NCBI GenBank assembly: GCA_947165295.1
Contig: CAMUZU010000001.1
Span: 62,001-126,000, forward strand
Length of the DNA: 64,000 nucleotides
Direction of reading: 5' to 3'
Source of the DNA: an uncultured Selenomonadales bacterium
GTDB lineage: Bacteria > Bacillota > Negativicutes > Selenomonadales > Selenomonadaceae
Part shown: piece after piece, positions 1 through 8,119 of the stretch
Layout of the letters: every line of letters begins with the position of its first letter
Numbering within the stretch: the first letter of the stretch is position 1
The notes under the pieces: generated by a model
The model's input: the letters and a program-made list of their open reading frames with translations, nothing else
The model's database searches: none
Told to the model about the DNA's origin: nothing
Program-made: the position numbers and the translations under genes

Positions 1-163
1 CCCGCAGTTGATACAGGATGTATCACCTGCGGGCTGTTTTCTTTTGAGCAACGTGGATGTTGCATCCAATTTGGTTCGACGTTTTCGCTTCGATTGGCGA
101 GGCAGTCAACCAAACTGTTCCCCCGCTTTCAAAGCGGGTCTTTTGCGCCAAAAGAAAAGTAAC
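1..163. repeat. Composite palindromic repeat, copy A
   Basis: It opens with a palindrome (CCCGC, GATACA/TGTATC, GCGGG; about 1-33) and ends with a second one (CTTTTGCGCCAAAAG inside A/T-rich arms; about 139-163). Between them lies unrelated sequence that includes a CCCGCTTT/AAAGCGGG hairpin (113-140), also seen at 46994-47021. It abuts the 3' end of the nitroreductase gene. The left edge may continue outside the window. Confidence 0.7.
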
Positions 164-171
164 ACAACGGC

Positions 172-696
172 TCATTCGCGCCACGAAACTTTGTCGAAGT
201 TGAGCTTGTCGAGTTCACGAACTTTCGGCGGCCGCGCAGGATAACCCAACGACAAAATTGCCTGACACGCGAAAGTTTTGGGAAAGTCGACAATTCCGCG
301 CACAAAGTCTTCGGCAGGCGAATCGTCTTCCGCCTCGCGATTGCGAACTTGAATCCAACAGTTGCCGATACCCAGCGACGTTGCCAAAAGTTCCATGTTC
401 ATCAGCGCGACGCACGAATCCTCAACGAACGTGTCGGATTTATCTTTGTCCGCGACGACGACAATCGCGGCGGAGGCTTCCGCCAACATCTTTGCAATGT
501 TTGACTTGCGACAGTGCGACATCTTTTCGAGCAGTTCGCGGTTCTTGACGACGATAAACTCGCACGGATATTTCGAGTGACCGCTGGGCGCAAGCAGTGC
601 CGCAGTCACAATTTTTTTCAAGTCGTCGTCGGAAATTTTTTCGTCGGTGTAGCGGCGCACACTTCTGCGCGAACGCATAATTTCAAGCAGATCCAT
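172..696 (-). CDS. Nitroreductase family protein
   Basis: This is an FMN-dependent nitroreductase-fold oxidoreductase of about 174 residues, probably cytoplasmic and using NAD(P)H; the substrate is unknown. It shows the family opening MDLLEIMRSRRSVRRYTDE with the flavin-binding RRSVR motif, the APSGHSKYP segment, and a C-terminal AILSLGYPARPP motif typical of the small nitroreductases. The start at 696 is chosen because AAAGG lies about 10 bases upstream; a longer reading frame to 768 would have no such site and would run through a terminator hairpin. It stands alone between a repeat and a terminator. The family is clear; the specific reaction is not. Confidence 0.85.
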   Translation of the reverse strand: MDLLEIMRSRRSVRRYTDEKISDDDLKKIVTAALLAPSGHSKYPCEFIVVKNRELLEKMSHCRKSNIAKMLAEASAAIVVVADKDKSDTFVEDSCVALMNMELLATSLGIGNCWIQVRNREAEDDSPAEDFVRGIVDFPKTFACQAILSLGYPARPPKVRELDKLNFDKVSWRE

Positions 697-724
697 ATCG
701 TCACAACCTTTCAAATGACGGCGC

Positions 725-757
725 AAAAAAGTCGGAGACCGCAAGTCCCCGACTTTT
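725..757 (-). terminator. Bidirectional hairpin terminator
   Basis: A GTCGGRGAC stem with a GCAAG-type loop is flanked by A-runs on one side and T-runs on the other, so it can stop transcription in both directions. It lies just after the stop codon of the secreted-protein gene that ends at 775. Confidence 0.75.
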
Positions 758-774
758 TGATTGCGCACGGGAAT

Positions 775-1707
775 TTACTTCGCGGCGGTGTCAACCATGT
801 CGTTGACGGGTTTCGCCTTGAGGACGTTTTTCGGAATGACGAAGCGTTTCTTCGCGTCGGGAATGTTTGGGTAAATCGTGTACGTGCGAATTTCGCTGTA
901 AAACGCAATTGTTTCAAGCAGTTGGCTGACTTCGTCCGGCCAATGCTGATTCGGGTCGTCAAGCGCGGCGCGTGCCAGCTCCTGAATCACGCCCGAAAGA
1001 TTGTACTGCATTGCGACGGTGTGCCAGTCGCGCTTATCAATCGTCCACATGTACCAGATATCCGCCCTGCGAAGTGCTTGGTCAAGATAATCGACGGCAA
1101 CGGACTGCATTTGCCCATCGTTGGCGGTGCCTTTGTCGGCGGGCAATTCGTCGGATTTTGCGCGCAGGCTGTCGGCAAGTTTGTCGCCGTCGGGACGAAT
1201 CAACATCGTGCAGCGATACTCGTTGTCTTCAAGTATTGTGACTTCCTTCGTGTCGGCGATAATCTGTTCGACTTCAGCGGCGTTCGGCGTGGCAATGAAA
1301 TCCATCACTGCGGCGGCAAGACTCGGCGCGGTGAACTTCCGCCAGTTCTTCTGCTTTTCGTCGGTGCAAAAGTAAATCACCATGTCGTTGCCGCGCTGTT
1401 CCATGTGAAACGGAATTGCCGTCGCGCTTGACGTGCCGTCGTTCCTGTACTGCCAAATCGACAGCTCGCCCGCAGACTTGAAGACATCGCCGTCAACCAT
1501 GCCCAAAAGTTCCAGTTCGCCCTGCACGAAAGGCGACGCGAAGTAAAAATCCTGGTGAAACAATCTGTCCAACGCGTCGGAGTCTTTGGTCAAGGCCTCG
1601 CGGAAAAATTTGATGCCTTCGGTTTCTTCGGCGGCGAACGAACGTGTCGGCAACAGTGCCGCGCTCAACACAAGCAGGGCAATCAGCAGCCGAAAAATTT
1701 TTTGCAT
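775..1707 (-). CDS. Secreted protein of unknown function (paralogue 1)
   Basis: The 310-residue product starts with a clear signal peptide (lysine/arginine start, hydrophobic LLIALLVLSAALL core, cleavage near SFA-AEE). No known domain is recognised. The gene next upstream, starting at 2661, encodes a paralogue. The two share IATP, the segment WYMWT.DKRDWHTV, RAAL.DP, WPDE, FYSE.R.YT and a C-terminal IPKNVLKAK. These conserved tryptophans and acidic residues suggest a folded periplasmic or surface domain. The start has an AAGGAGGT site. It is probably co-transcribed with its paralogue and the next secreted gene, because all three are on one strand with short gaps. Function unknown. Confidence 0.85.
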   Translation of the reverse strand: MQKIFRLLIALLVLSAALLPTRSFAAEETEGIKFFREALTKDSDALDRLFHQDFYFASPFVQGELELLGMVDGDVFKSAGELSIWQYRNDGTSSATAIPFHMEQRGNDMVIYFCTDEKQKNWRKFTAPSLAAAVMDFIATPNAAEVEQIIADTKEVTILEDNEYRCTMLIRPDGDKLADSLRAKSDELPADKGTANDGQMQSVAVDYLDQALRRADIWYMWTIDKRDWHTVAMQYNLSGVIQELARAALDDPNQHWPDEVSQLLETIAFYSEIRTYTIYPNIPDAKKRFVIPKNVLKAKPVNDMVDTAAK

Positions 1708-1743
1708 GACATGACCTCCTTAAGTCGTCGTCAAAATGTCGGC

Positions 1744-2661
1744 TCACTTCTTAATGTCGACGAGCGAAATGTCTTTTGCCTTAAGGACGTTCTTCGGAAT
1801 GTCGAATTTTTTCTTCGCGGCGGGGTCGGCCGGATACATCGTGTACGAACGCAATTCACTGTAGAAAGCAACGCGTTCAAGCATCACGCGAATTTCGTCC
1901 GGCCACATTTGTTTCGGGTCTTGCAACGCGGCGCGGGCAATTCCCTGCAGGAAGCTGGAGAAGTTGTATTGCAAAACGACGGTGTGCCAGTCGCGCTTGT
2001 CAACCGTCCACATGTACCACATGTCGCCGTTGCGAAGAGCCGAGTCAATGTAGCGCGACGCGTTGTCGGTCACTTCGGCGTTGGCGGGGTCACTGGTTTG
2101 TTCGGCGGCGGCTTTGAAGTCGTCGGCCATTTTGTTGCCGTCAATCTCAATCAACAGCGTGCGGCTTTTGTCGTCGTCCTGCAGAATGGTGACGCCTTTG
2201 GTGTCGTCAATGAGCTTTTGAATTTCGTCACCGGTCGGCGTGGCAATTCTGTCGGCAATCGTTGCGGCAATCGTTGGCGCGGTGAGTTTCTCCCAGTTTT
2301 TGTCGCGCTTGAAGTAAAGCGTCAAAGCACTTTTGTCCTGCACGAGATAGAACGGAACGATCTTTTCGGTCGTGGAACCGTCGTCGTTATAAATCCAGTA
2401 GCTGAAATCGCCCGTCGCTTTGAAGACGTTGCCTTTGTCAACCACGCCGAGAAAGTCCAGTTCGCCAATGAACGGCATTGCCAAAATGAACGTGTCCTGC
2501 CGAAAGATTCGGTCGGACGGGTCGGAGTCTTTCTCCAAGACTTCGCGGAACGCAGCCATGCCTTCATCTTCGGCGGCAAAAGTTTTGGCGGGCACGAACA
2601 GCGCACACGCCACCAGCACCGCAGTCAACAGCTTCGTCAGCGGGCTAAAAAATTTTTTCAT
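1744..2661 (-). CDS. Secreted protein of unknown function (paralogue 2)
   Basis: This 305-residue exported protein has a signal peptide (MKKFFSPLTKLLTAVLVACA, cleavage near TFA-AED). It is the tandem paralogue of the gene ending at 775, with matching length, the same order of conserved blocks and the same IPKNVLKAK tail. It has a good TAAGGAGG site. The gap to its paralogue is 36 bases, so one operon is likely. No function is recognised; a pair of this kind could be periplasmic binding or envelope-stress proteins, but nothing in the sequence proves it. Confidence 0.85.
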   Translation of the reverse strand: MKKFFSPLTKLLTAVLVACALFVPAKTFAAEDEGMAAFREVLEKDSDPSDRIFRQDTFILAMPFIGELDFLGVVDKGNVFKATGDFSYWIYNDDGSTTEKIVPFYLVQDKSALTLYFKRDKNWEKLTAPTIAATIADRIATPTGDEIQKLIDDTKGVTILQDDDKSRTLLIEIDGNKMADDFKAAAEQTSDPANAEVTDNASRYIDSALRNGDMWYMWTVDKRDWHTVVLQYNFSSFLQGIARAALQDPKQMWPDEIRVMLERVAFYSELRSYTMYPADPAAKKKFDIPKNVLKAKDISLVDIKK

Positions 2662-2680
2662 CGGAAACCCTCCTTATGTG

Positions 2681-3385
2681 TCAGCGAATTTTCTTCGCCA
2701 AGTCCTCGAAGAACGAATTGCTTATGCGCCCGAACATGCCGGTTTGCGCGGAATAATCTTCGCGGTCGCGAACGTCTTTGCGTGCGAAAATCAGCTTACC
2801 CGTGCGCGCCTCGTAAGCCTGCAACGTCACCTGCACGGTCGAAATGTCCACGCGTCGCGGCGGATAAGTCACGGGCACTTGAACGTTGTAACTTTCTTCG
2901 TGACGTTGACCCCAGCGGTCGTAGTACGTGCGTGTTTCGCGGCGGCTCTCCCAAACCGTGCGCTCCGGCTCAATGTAAGTTTGGTTGCCCCACGCGTCGA
3001 CGTTGGCAAGAACCCACGCATCGGCACCAAGGATGTAAGCGTTTTGCATGACGATTTGCCGCGCCTGCATCGGGTTGGACATTGCCAACGCTTCAAGATT
3101 CATGCCGATTTGCCCGCCGACATATTGACGCGCCTGCGCCTCGCTTACCAGTCGACAAGGCAACTTGCCCGCGTCTTGACGGAAACGGTCTTGAATGTTT
3201 AACAAGCCGATTGTGCCGCCGACGTCCACGCCGGGCGTAACCGTCGCGTCGAAGACAATCACCGTGCGGACATTGCGGAAGTAAAAGTTTCTGTCCGTCC
3301 AGTCGGTCTTTTCCGCGAAAACACTTTGCGGCAGGGCAAGCACCGTCAGCAAGAGCAACGCGCCGAAAATCTTTTTGATAATCAC
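2681..3385 (-). CDS. Secreted protein of unknown function
   Basis: The 234-residue product has a signal peptide (IIKKIFGALLLLTVLALPQ, cleavage near VFA-EKT). The mature part has a mixed, probably beta-rich sequence with aromatic stretches (RTYYDRWGQRHEESYNVQVPVTYPP) and a late segment TVQVTLQAYEARTGKLIFARKDVRDR. That segment resembles outer-membrane or lipoprotein domains that build nucleotide-free beta sheets (CsgG/LpoB-like by general appearance only). It lies directly upstream of the two paralogous secreted genes on the same strand, 19 bases from the nearer one. No cysteine lipobox is present. Function unknown. Confidence 0.8.
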   Translation of the reverse strand: MIIKKIFGALLLLTVLALPQSVFAEKTDWTDRNFYFRNVRTVIVFDATVTPGVDVGGTIGLLNIQDRFRQDAGKLPCRLVSEAQARQYVGGQIGMNLEALAMSNPMQARQIVMQNAYILGADAWVLANVDAWGNQTYIEPERTVWESRRETRTYYDRWGQRHEESYNVQVPVTYPPRRVDISTVQVTLQAYEARTGKLIFARKDVRDREDYSAQTGMFGRISNSFFEDLAKKIR

Positions 3386-3436
3386 AAAAACACCTCCCGA
3401 AATTTATTCGACGGCAACGTTACTGCCGTTCGGAAT

Positions 3437-4084
3437 TTATTCGACGAAGCCGACACTCTGTGCAAGAAGAATCGTCTTTTCGTCCGAAAGTTTGGCGACG
3501 CGTTTGAATTCGTCGCGATTGATTGAGCCACGTACACAGTTGCCCAAGCCTTCGGTCTGTGCGGCAAGCGCGACGCTTTGAACCATTGCGCCGACGACAA
3601 TATTCGCGTTGGCAAGCTGACTTTCACGCGGCGGAATTTTTCTTGCGGTTGACCAAGCGTCGGGATTTTCGACGTAAACCAAATTGACGGCGGCTTTCGT
3701 CACGAAACTTTGACCCGTCGTCGTCGTTGAACGGAAGTCACCTTCGGCAATCAGCTTGAGCTTGTGATTGGTCGGCTCGTAAAGGTAAATGCCTTCGCTC
3801 GTGACGGCGTAAACTTCGACGCAGTAAGCACCCAACGCGGCGGGATTGACGCGCTTGCCGTCGGGACGATTGACGCCGTCGGCCGCCCAAAGAATCTTCG
3901 ACAGCTGTTGAGCCGTCAAATTTTTGTCGACGAAATTTCGGCTTGACTTGCGCTGACTCAACGCCTGCATGACCGAAAGGTTGCCGCCGGTTTCGACGGT
4001 CGGCAAAACAATTTCGTTCGGCGCGGCAAAAGCACTCGTCGACATAAGCAACGTCACCGCAAGGGTCGCGAAAAATTTTTTCAT
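3437..4084 (-). CDS. Exported SagB-like nitroreductase-fold protein
   Basis: The product (about 215 residues) has a signal peptide (MKKFFATLAVTLLMSTSAFA) followed by a nitroreductase fold of the SagB/ThcOx type. Supporting motifs are LSQRKSSRNFVDKNLTAQQLSKILWAADGVNR near the mature N-terminus, GAYCVEVYAVTSEGIYLYEP, and ALAAQTEGLGNC near the end. SagB-type enzymes are FMN oxidoreductases, but most known ones are cytoplasmic, so an exported member is notable. The ATG at 4084 follows GAGGTG by six bases and overlaps the stop of the upstream MATE-ATPase gene (ATGA), so translation is probably coupled. Confidence 0.8.
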   Translation of the reverse strand: MKKFFATLAVTLLMSTSAFAAPNEIVLPTVETGGNLSVMQALSQRKSSRNFVDKNLTAQQLSKILWAADGVNRPDGKRVNPAALGAYCVEVYAVTSEGIYLYEPTNHKLKLIAEGDFRSTTTTGQSFVTKAAVNLVYVENPDAWSTARKIPPRESQLANANIVVGAMVQSVALAAQTEGLGNCVRGSINRDEFKRVAKLSDEKTILLAQSVGFVE

Positions 4085-5142
4085 GTACAGCACCTCAATT
4101 CGACAATGGAAGTATTTATGCCCGCCGTGTTTTGGTAGTCGAAGCTGCCGTAACGGTCGGTTATGTTTTTGACGATCCGAAGCCCGATTTTTTCGTCGCC
4201 GGGGCGCGCAGGTTCCGAAGCGATTTTTTTCATTTCGCTACGCGGATCGAATTTGCGGTTGTCGTCGTAAATTCGGATATACAAATGTCGATTGAGCGTA
4301 ACGCGGACATACGACGAACAATTTTCACTTGACTTGACGCCGTGAAGCAAAACGTTGCCGGCAAGTTCCTCGGTGACGACGCCCGCCACGGTCGCGATAT
4401 TTTCGTCGACGCGATTGGCTCTGCAGAAATTGACGACTTCAGCGGAAATATTCGTGACATCTTCAAGGGAACTGAACGCCCGTTCAAGAGTCGGAGCCTT
4501 GCCGAAATTATCATTGACTTTCAACCAATCGTCAAGCTTGAACGTCACCTTGCCCGCGTGCTTGAAAACACTGCAGGCGATAATCGCAATACAAATCAAT
4601 TCTGCGACGGGAAAAGACAGCCACACCGCGTCGGAGCCGATTAAAGGCATTGTCGCCGCCGCCAACAGAGCCATCGTCACGTTTTCAAAAATCGGCATTC
4701 CGTCGACAAGCCACGCGTCTTTGTTTTGCGTGCGATATTCTTCTTTCAAGTTGTAGGCGCGCAGGAAAATTCCGCAAATGCCGTTGAATACCAGGAAGCT
4801 CGGAAACAGCCACAGCATCCTTTTGGAGATATTCCAAGCCTCGTCGGTCGGCAAAAAGTAAATTTCGGTAATGTCGTCGGCAGCGAACATCAACGTCAAC
4901 ATTGCCAAAGCCGAAAAGATTATGCAACTTTTCAGCGCGAATTGTGCTGTTTCCACGAACGCACTTCGGTCTTTCGCGGAATAGTGCACGCCGCCCATTG
5001 AACCGAAAGCGTCCGCGTGACCGGCGGGTATCGCACCCAACATGCCGCAGTAAGTTTCTTCGTGTCGGCTTCGGTGAAACTCTGGTACTTCGCAAGGGTC
5101 GCGAAAAATTTCTTCGTGAATATGTCGAAACCTCCGAATCAC
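4081..5142 (-). pseudogene. 5'-truncated MATE transporter fused to HATPase domain
   Basis: The reading frame (GTG at 5142) encodes the later half of a MATE-family membrane transporter (about residues 45-205, several hydrophobic helices). It is followed by an RsbW/histidine-kinase-like ATPase domain (about 235-353) with N-box EELAGNVLLHG, DDNRKFDP and GDEKIGLRIVKN. Such transporter-ATPase fusions are known in Negativicutes-type genomes. The first half of the transporter, roughly 200 residues, is missing. In its place, the first about 100 bases are copies of two neighbouring sequences: a 47-base piece of hldD (5044-5090 matches 5230-5276) and a 28-base piece of the next gene's start (5091-5118 matches 4058-4085). 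It overlaps the hldD stop by four bases. It could be a pseudogene, a new chimeric gene or an assembly error. Confidence 0.65.
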
Positions 5143-6110
5143 TTCAACGCGTAGTAGCCGCCGCCTTCAAGAAACTGCACGTATTCTTTGACCGCCGCGA
5201 CAAAATTGGTGAAGCTGCCCTTGTAGCCCGCCGCGGTAAGTTTCTTCGTGTCGGCTTCGGTGAAACTCTGGTACTTGCCGCGAAGTTCGTCGGGGAAGTC
5301 GCAGTAAGTGATTTTCATCTTCGAGTTCATGGCGTCAATCATGGTTTTGCCGACTTCGTTAAAGGTGTGCGCGTGACCCGTGCCGCAGTTGTAAATGCCG
5401 CTTGCGACGGGATTGTCCAGGCACCACAGATTGACTTTGGCAACGTCCTTGACGTAAACGAAGTCGCGTTTCTGTTCGCCGTCGCCGTAGCCGCCCGAAC
5501 CTCTGAACAATCTGGGGCCGCCGCCAAGTTTCATGCGCTTGTAAATCTGGTAAAAAATCGACGCCATCTTACCTTTGTGGCTTTCCTGTTGACCGAAAAC
5601 GTTGAAGTAGCGCAAACCGATGATTTTACTTTTGGCCTCGCCGATAAATTGTCGGACGTAGCGGTCGAACATCAGCTTTGAGAACGCGTAAGGATTGAGC
5701 GCACTTTCGCAGTCTTCGGCTTCGCGGAAACCTTTTTTGCCGTTGCCGTAAACCGACGCACTCGACGCGTAAATAAACGCAATCTCCTTGTTGATACAGA
5801 ACTTGAGCAGTTCCTTGCTGAAGTCGTAATTGGTCTTCATCATGTAGTTGACGTCGTATTCCATTGTGTCGGAGCACGCGCCTTCGTGGAAGATCGCTTC
5901 AATGTCAAGCCCGAAGAAGTCGCTGTACATGAACGTCTTAAAGAAGTCGTCCTTGTGCTGATAGTCGATAAAACGCAGTCCGATTAAGTTTTTGAACTTG
6001 TCGCCGTTGCCCAGGTCGTCGACGATTAAAATGTCCGTGCGCCCGCGTTCGTTCAGTGCGCGGACAATGTTGCTGCCGATAAAACCTGCGCCGCCCGTCA
6101 CGATAATCAT
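5139..6110 (-). CDS. hldD: ADP-L-glycero-D-manno-heptose 6-epimerase
   Basis: This enzyme epimerises ADP-D-glycero-D-manno-heptose at C6 to supply ADP-heptose for the LPS inner core. The 323-residue product has the NAD(P)-binding Rossmann motif GGAGFIGSN at its start, the active-site SSASVYGNG segment and the Y-x-x-x-K pair in YAFSK. The epimerase-specific block LRYFNVFGQQESHKGKMASIFYQ is also present. The ATG at 6110 sits nine bases after AAGGAG; another ATG at 6119 touches the site and is less likely. The heptose kinase and nucleotidyltransferase genes lie about 18 kb away, so the pathway is dispersed. Its last 140 bases are the source of the duplicated segment in the following gene. Confidence 0.93.
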   Translation of the reverse strand: MIIVTGGAGFIGSNIVRALNERGRTDILIVDDLGNGDKFKNLIGLRFIDYQHKDDFFKTFMYSDFFGLDIEAIFHEGACSDTMEYDVNYMMKTNYDFSKELLKFCINKEIAFIYASSASVYGNGKKGFREAEDCESALNPYAFSKLMFDRYVRQFIGEAKSKIIGLRYFNVFGQQESHKGKMASIFYQIYKRMKLGGGPRLFRGSGGYGDGEQKRDFVYVKDVAKVNLWCLDNPVASGIYNCGTGHAHTFNEVGKTMIDAMNSKMKITYCDFPDELRGKYQSFTEADTKKLTAAGYKGSFTNFVAAVKEYVQFLEGGGYYALK

Positions 6111-6157
6111 GTTGGTCATCTCCTTAAGCTGTCTCGTTGCTTTTACGTTTGCAGGAT

Positions 6158-6262
6158 CTACTTTCTTTGTGCGGACAAAGAAAGTAGCAAAGAAAACCGC
6201 GCCCGCTATGATGCATCCTGCATCATGCGACGGGCGATTGCGGCCGTCATCCATGACGGCCG
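6158..6262. repeat. Composite palindromic repeat, copy B
   Basis: Three palindromes lie in a row: CTACTTTCTTTG/CAAAGAAAGTAG (6158-6187), a GCCCGC..GATGCA/TGCATC..GCGGGC type (6201-6235), and CGGCCGTCAT/ATGACGGCCG (6241-6262). It separates cinA from hldD on the minus strand. A near-identical copy is at 13161-13265. Confidence 0.8.
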
Positions 6263-6273
6263 GTCACGTTGCG

Positions 6274-7068
6274 TCAGTCTTCCTTGACGTAACGAATGTA
6301 TTGTTCGCCGATTCGTTCGCGGCATTTGTCGACGACGGGCTCAAGAAGTTTCAAGGCGTCGTCGTGAGTTTTGGCGGCGGCAGTCACGCGAATCAAACAG
6401 CCGTCCTCTTTGGCGTAAGTGGCAACCGTCGGGTTCGTGCCGTCAAGAAGTTCCGCCAACCTGTCGGCAACGGGCGATTCGCCGACGATTGAAATCGGCG
6501 CGTCGTGCTTGCTCAGGCATTTGATAATAATCGACACGAGAACTTTGTCGCTCTTGCCGTTCAGGTAAAGTTCACAGCACTCCTCGAACATCGGTTGCAT
6601 TTCGTGCGGCGGACCGGGCAACAGGATACAAATTTTGCCGTCGCGCTCCATGACGCAACCGGGCGCGGTGCCGTGGTGATTGTACAGAATCAGCGAGTCG
6701 GCGGGCACGACAGCTTGTTTGCGCATGCCGTCGGACAGCTTGTCGAAGCCGCGAGCTTTGGCGCGCTGTTCCAAAAAATTTAAGACGGTCTCGTCGACTT
6801 TGGGACGCTTGCCGAAATAATCCATGAGCATTTCTTTGGTCAAGTCGTCTTTGGTCGGACCGAGGCCGCCCGTCATAATCACGGCGTCCGCACGCGAAAA
6901 AGCCACGTCGAGCGCGTATTTTATTCGGGCGGGATTGTCGCCCACGACCGTTTGAAAGTGGCAGTCCAAGCCCAAATGAGCCAACCTTTGAGCCAGATAT
7001 TGCGCGTTCGTGTTGACGATGTTGCCCATCAAAATTTCCGTGCCGACGCTGATAATTTCCACAACCAT
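6274..7068 (-). CDS. cinA: CinA-type molybdopterin-binding-domain protein
   Basis: The 264-residue protein matches the N-terminal (COG1058, MoCF-like) domain of CinA, which has ADP-ribose/NAD-linked pyrophosphatase activity in studied members. Motifs include EIISVGTEILMGNIVNTNAQYLA, VIMTGGLGPTKDDLTKE and a proline-rich PGPPHEM. CinA in most Firmicutes is about 410 residues and ends in a nicotinamide-mononucleotide deamidase (PncC) domain; that domain is entirely absent here, and the frame ends cleanly with TGA. The gene may therefore work in nucleotide clean-up without deamidase activity. It starts with a GGTGG-type site. It is a single gene between two non-coding stretches. Confidence 0.85.
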   Translation of the reverse strand: MVVEIISVGTEILMGNIVNTNAQYLAQRLAHLGLDCHFQTVVGDNPARIKYALDVAFSRADAVIMTGGLGPTKDDLTKEMLMDYFGKRPKVDETVLNFLEQRAKARGFDKLSDGMRKQAVVPADSLILYNHHGTAPGCVMERDGKICILLPGPPHEMQPMFEECCELYLNGKSDKVLVSIIIKCLSKHDAPISIVGESPVADRLAELLDGTNPTVATYAKEDGCLIRVTAAAKTHDDALKLLEPVVDKCRERIGEQYIRYVKED

Positions 7069-7154
7069 TTAAACCACCGCCGAAAAATTTTTGACGCCAC
7101 TATAACAAGACAATCTGAAATTTCTATCAAAGTTTTTTCGTTCGCCGCCGCAAC

Positions 7155-7180
7155 AAAAAAACCCGTCACGTTTGACGGGA
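7155..7180 (-). terminator. Hairpin terminator
   Basis: On the minus strand CCCGTCAAACGTGACGGG is followed by seven T, just after the stop of the gene at 7200. Confidence 0.75.
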
Positions 7181-7199
7181 AGACGACGGATTTTGTTCG

Positions 7200-7895
7200 T
7201 CATGCACGGTAAATTTTGTCGATGAGCATCATGCCCGTAAGATGAATCTCGATTTGTTTCTCGAATTCGGCGATTGTCGCGGGGTCTTGTGCAAGGATTT
7301 TCCTAAAATTGAGCGGCGGCGTCGCGATTTTCAGATACTCCAGCCAATTATATGTGTTGCCCGACCAGTTGCTTAACCTAGCTATCGCGTCATTGTCTCC
7401 CAAGCTTTGAAATTTAGCTCGGCAATCGCTAAGCGTAAGGTTGCGACAGTAAATCCCCGACAGCATGACATCGCGCAGATAATCCTCGAAACCTTTATAA
7501 GTTCCGGGATAATTTTTATGGCAAAAGAAATTGTTTCGGTTGATTCGAACGGCTCGCTCAAAATGACACGGCGAATAGTGGTCGACAATGGCGTCGCGAA
7601 GTTTTTTGTTCGCAAGCAACTTCGGAAACAGGTGTTCGTTGTACCAATAATTCCTGTATCCGACTTCCGTGCGAAGGACAATTTCTTCCGGTATCTGCTC
7701 GCCTTCATGATAATCCAATCCGGTGATGTTGAGATTGTCGCTTGACGCTTGTGAGTAATTGATTGACGGCTCGATACTGATGAAAATGCAATCCCCTTCA
7801 CGCCAAGGACACATTTTGAGTTTAATGCCAAGCTTAGCGGCACCCTTTAAGAGCGACTCGGCAAAAATCTGAGCCCACATGGGCGGCACAAACAT
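7200..7895 (-). CDS. Hypothetical protein
   Basis: This 231-residue soluble protein is not recognised. It has no signal peptide or membrane helix. It is rich in aromatic residues and asparagine and has a central cysteine/histidine-bearing segment (DHYSPCHFERAVRINRNNFFCHKNYP) and another, SGIYCRNLTLSDCRAKF. A GGAGGTG site precedes the ATG. Its codon use looks slightly less GC-biased than its neighbours, which hints at, but does not prove, acquisition. Its own terminator follows and it stands alone upstream of cinA. Confidence 0.7.
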   Translation of the reverse strand: MFVPPMWAQIFAESLLKGAAKLGIKLKMCPWREGDCIFISIEPSINYSQASSDNLNITGLDYHEGEQIPEEIVLRTEVGYRNYWYNEHLFPKLLANKKLRDAIVDHYSPCHFERAVRINRNNFFCHKNYPGTYKGFEDYLRDVMLSGIYCRNLTLSDCRAKFQSLGDNDAIARLSNWSGNTYNWLEYLKIATPPLNFRKILAQDPATIAEFEKQIEIHLTGMMLIDKIYRA

Positions 7896-8084
7896 TACGC
7901 ATCACCTCCGAAAAATTTTGTCGCTGAAGAAATTTCCTGCGACGACTTTGACTTGAGCGCGACGCAAAAAACGCCGTCAAAGTCGCCGAGCCGTCGGAAA
8001 AATTTCGCCGATTAATTGACGCCGACGACCACTGAACTTCAAAGTGATCATAAATTACCGTGTGGTGGTTTTCAAGCGTTGCAA

Positions 8085-8111
8085 CAAAAAACCCCGTCGC
8101 GTTTGACGGGG
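8085..8111 (-). terminator. Hairpin terminator after the FtsZ-like gene
   Basis: On the minus strand CCCCGTCAAACGCGACGGGG is followed by TTTTTTG, a few bases past the stop at 8120. It marks the end of the ftsZ transcription unit. Confidence 0.75.
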
Positions 8112-8119
8112 AATTTTCT

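Noticed and set aside
1555..3051. 498-residue plus-strand reading frame
   Set aside because: Antisense to three signal-peptide genes with ribosome sites; it has no start signal and an arginine-rich product typical of a GC-rich shadow.
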